The position numbers and the translations under genes were made by a program. A DNA stretch of 53,231 nt, taken from assembly GCA_947385085.1 (NCBI GenBank), contig CANDJN010000014.1, forward strand, positions 1-53,231, read 5' to 3'. This DNA is from an uncultured Erysipelotrichaceae bacterium (GTDB taxonomy: Bacteria > Bacillota_I > Bacilli_A > Erysipelotrichales > Erysipelotrichaceae). Below the pieces are notes generated by a model, which saw only the letters and a program-made list of their open reading frames with translations, was not told the origin of the DNA and searched no databases. This document shows positions 51,407 to 53,231 of this stretch, piece by piece. The stretch's first letter is position 1; every line of letters begins with the position of its first letter.

Positions 51407-52110
51407 TAGTATTCGATCCTTTCTACCGGGAGCGGATGTTCATTTTTTTCGATGCTTTCGATGCGTCCGTTACGCACTTTTATCACTTTATCTCCCATCG
51501 CCGTCAAAGCCAGGTTATGGGTTATTACCACAACACAGACACCGCGCTCGCGGCATGTGTCCTGTAATAATTTTAATATTTGTTTGCCGGTATTATAATC
51601 CAAGGCTCCGGTTGGTTCATCACATAACAATAGTTTGGGATTTTTCGCTAATGCTCGTGCTATAGCCACACGCTGTTGTTCACCACCGGATAATTGCGAT
51701 GGAAAGTTAGAAGCACGTTCCTTTAATCCGACAGCTTCAATGGTTTCATCAATGTTTAACGGATTCTTACAAATTTGCGTTGCCAATTCTACATTTTCCT
51801 TGACGGTTAAGTTTTGTACAAGATTGTAAAATTGAAAAACAAAGCCGATGTCATAACGGCGATAGGTTGTTAATTCTTTCGCTTGGAATTGACTGATATC
51901 GGTGCCATCCACAAAAATCTTACCGCTGGTACATGAGTCCATACCGCCCAGTATATTCAAAATGGTACTTTTTCCGGCTCCGCTGGCGCCGGCAATGACC
52001 ACAAATTCTCCCTTATCAATCGCGAAATCCACACCTGCAAGGGCTTCGATTTCCACTTCTCCCATATGATATATTTTTTTGACATCTTGAAATTCAATAT
52101 AAGCCGTCAT
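51406..52110 (-). CDS. ABC transporter ATP-binding protein (LolD/MacB type)
   Basis: The 234-residue ATPase of the FtsX-type exporter. Walker A is GASGAGKST near 40-48, the signature is LSGGEQQR near 140-147, and Walker B is LLLCDEPTGALD near 160-171, with a switch His in VITHN. The length and the EPTGALD tail are typical of the LolD/MacB/YtrE group. It overlaps the permease gene by one base. The ribosome site (AAGAG) is weak. Confidence 0.93.
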   Translation of the reverse strand: MTAYIEFQDVKKIYHMGEVEIEALAGVDFAIDKGEFVVIAGASGAGKSTILNILGGMDSCTSGKIFVDGTDISQFQAKELTTYRRYDIGFVFQFYNLVQNLTVKENVELATQICKNPLNIDETIEAVGLKERASNFPSQLSGGEQQRVAIARALAKNPKLLLCDEPTGALDYNTGKQILKLLQDTCRERGVCVVVITHNLALTAMGDKVIKVRNGRIESIEKNEHPLPVERIEY

Positions 52111-52133
52111 AAAATCACACTCTTTTCGTCTAT

Positions 52134-52163
52134 ATTATACTAGATTTTCATGTGTTTTGACAG
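52134..52163 (-). promoter_or_regulatory. Promoter of the ABC exporter operon
   Basis: CTGTCA and TATAAT are spaced 18 bases apart on the minus strand, 24 bases before the start codon. Confidence 0.6.
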
Positions 52164-52277
52164 ATAACGCATCCCTTTTCATCGGTTTTCTATTAGTGAT
52201 TGGACAGACATAACGATGTGAGTTTCTTAATTACTCATGATACAAATGCTTTTGTTATGTCAACGTATCATATAGGA

Positions 52278-52318
52278 TAAACAAAATAGGCAGAATCTTA
52301 ACGATCTTGCCTATTTTA
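52278..52318 (-). terminator. Terminator of the surface-protein gene
   Basis: AAAATAGGCA and TGCCTATTTT pair on the minus strand with partial pairing inside; TGTTT follows. Confidence 0.7.
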
Positions 52319-52320
52319 CA

Positions 52321-53231
52321 TCACCTATTCTTCTCTTTCTGATATTCATATGTGATAAATAACAATATCCCTAATGCCATGCATGAAAAGCCCATATATA
52401 TCATGATGTTAGTGGTATCGCCGGTTAATGCGCCGCCCACGCTCTGCGCACCTCCGGTGTTTGCGCCGGGATAGTAAGCTCCTTTAACATCTGTGTCCGG
52501 CTCTTGATGATTCGGATTATCCGGTTGATCAGGCTCTTTAGGATCATCAAATGACATCGTGTCATAAGCAAAGGGTTCCTTTACATTATGCTCCGGCTTC
52601 CATTCCGTGATCTTCACAATGTTCTCATCCGGTATGCCGTCTCCATCATTGTCAATGTTGGTATCCGGCTTGCCATTTCCCGTACTGTCGATGTCGATAT
52701 CCGGTATCCAGTCTCCATCAATATCCACATTGATGTCGGCTTTGCCATCACCATCAAGGTCTAAGTTAATATCAGGATAGCCATCATCATCGGTATCAAT
52801 GTTAATTTCCGGTTTAATCGTATCACCAATCGAATCATATAAGAATGTGCCTTTCTTATAGTCTTTTCCCGGTTTCCATTCATGGAGCGCTATGATGTTC
52901 ACCAGCGGTGTTTTTCCGTCTTTTGAGATATTGATATGAGGTTTGAAGTCTCCCTTATTGTCGATGTTAATATCCGGAATGCCATCATCATCCAAATCTA
53001 CATTGATTTCCGGTTTTGCGTTGATACCTGTGGAATATTTGATGTCACCAATCTCTACGCACTTGCTTGGCTTCCAATCCTTTAACATTACCAGATTCAA
53101 GTCCGGCTTGCCATCATTGTCTGTGTCTAGGTTTAGATCTGGTTTGCCGTCACCATCAGTGTCGATGTTATAATCCGGAATTCCATCCTCATTGCGATCT
53201 CCATTGATTGTGATCGTGTTTCCTTCATCGT
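52321..53231 (-). CDS. Cell-surface protein with acidic Ca-binding-like repeats (partial, 5' end outside window)
   Basis: The open frame runs off the right edge; about 302 C-terminal residues are seen. It is built from short acidic repeats of the thrombospondin-type-3 style (DTDDDGYPDINLDLDGDG, DIDGDWIPDIDID). These are grouped into longer modules that each restart at a WKP segment (LKDWKPSK, LHEWKPGK, ITEWKPEH). A Pro/Asp linker and a Gly-rich stretch follow, then ALTGDTTN, a hydrophobic helix (about 20 residues) and a basic tail YEYQKEKNR. This resembles a wall-sorting signal with a degenerate motif in place of LPXTG. The repeats suggest calcium-dependent stiffening of a surface stalk. Confidence 0.8.
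   Translation of the reverse strand, partial: DEGNTITINGDRNEDGIPDYNIDTDGDGKPDLNLDTDNDGKPDLNLVMLKDWKPSKCVEIGDIKYSTGINAKPEINVDLDDDGIPDINIDNKGDFKPHINISKDGKTPLVNIIALHEWKPGKDYKKGTFLYDSIGDTIKPEINIDTDDDGYPDINLDLDGDGKADINVDIDGDWIPDIDIDSTGNGKPDTNIDNDGDGIPDENIVKITEWKPEHNVKEPFAYDTMSFDDPKEPDQPDNPNHQEPDTDVKGAYYPGANTGGAQSVGGALTGDTTNIMIYMGFSCMALGILLFITYEYQKEKNR

Noticed and set aside
52600..53231. Regular repeats at the right edge as a CRISPR array
   Set aside because: The repeats are in frame, variable and encode Asp/Gly-rich protein modules. There are no spacers of constant length.

Overview
The window reads as chromosomal DNA of a low-GC fermentative Firmicute. Gene content (four-subunit mannose-family PTS systems, DegV, UTRA-type GntR regulators, many Cof-type HAD phosphatases, CcpA-like cre and sigma-A promoters) suggests a gut-type Erysipelotrichales relative. 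This placement is inference from gene content; no rRNA or marker gene is present.

Layout, left to right. 1-3.7 kb: an HD-domain phosphohydrolase gene with a structured, terminator-bearing leader, then a decayed stretch (an AlbA_2/HATPase gene with an internal deletion and a frameshifted Ig-like surface protein gene) that ends at a tRNA-Leu(GAG) gene. 3.8-12.2 kb: a minus-strand sugar-phosphate block with an esterase, ManA, three Cof-type HAD phosphatases, a GntR regulator, a 579-residue ManA-like protein and two cupin-type phosphoglucose isomerase-like proteins. 12.3-15.8 kb: a second GntR regulator divergent from deoC, which is coupled to an RmlD-like reductase, then a Branch-family glycosyltransferase. 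15.9-19.2 kb: a small membrane protein and a complete mannose-family PTS (IIA-IIB-IIC-IID) behind a promoter that overlaps a cre-like site. 19.5-22.0 kb: two membrane proteins around two overlapping HAD phosphatases.

22.4-35.3 kb is the most interesting part: a co-oriented minus-strand array of 13 genes. In transcription order it has a methylthioribose kinase, a diverged MtnA-like aldose-1-phosphate isomerase, a class II (fuculose-type) aldolase and an iron alcohol dehydrogenase. Together these match the DHAP shunt for 5-deoxyribose/5-methylthioribose. They are followed by a ketose-bisphosphate aldolase, a split transketolase, a LevR-like PRD regulator with a degenerate AAA+ domain, a second mannose-family PTS and an RpiB/LacAB isomerase. 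The first module would split a 5-deoxy or 5-methylthio sugar into DHAP and an aldehyde that is then reduced. The second module would import and phosphorylate a sugar and feed it through aldolase and transketolase. Why the two are joined is unknown.

35.4-47.9 kb: a TPR-like membrane protein, a MarR/DegV operon with paired palindromic operators, a TIM-barrel sugar isomerase divergent from a third ManA, two tRNA-Arg genes (CCU, CCG), a DUF2207 membrane protein, an HD protein, a leucine-rich-repeat protein, a lactonase/Ogt pair, a decayed DUF4143-type ATPase, and an AlsE-like epimerase with an HxlB-like isomerase. 48.1-53.2 kb: an FtsX-type ABC exporter with its ATPase, and the 3' part of a calcium-repeat surface protein that runs off the right edge.
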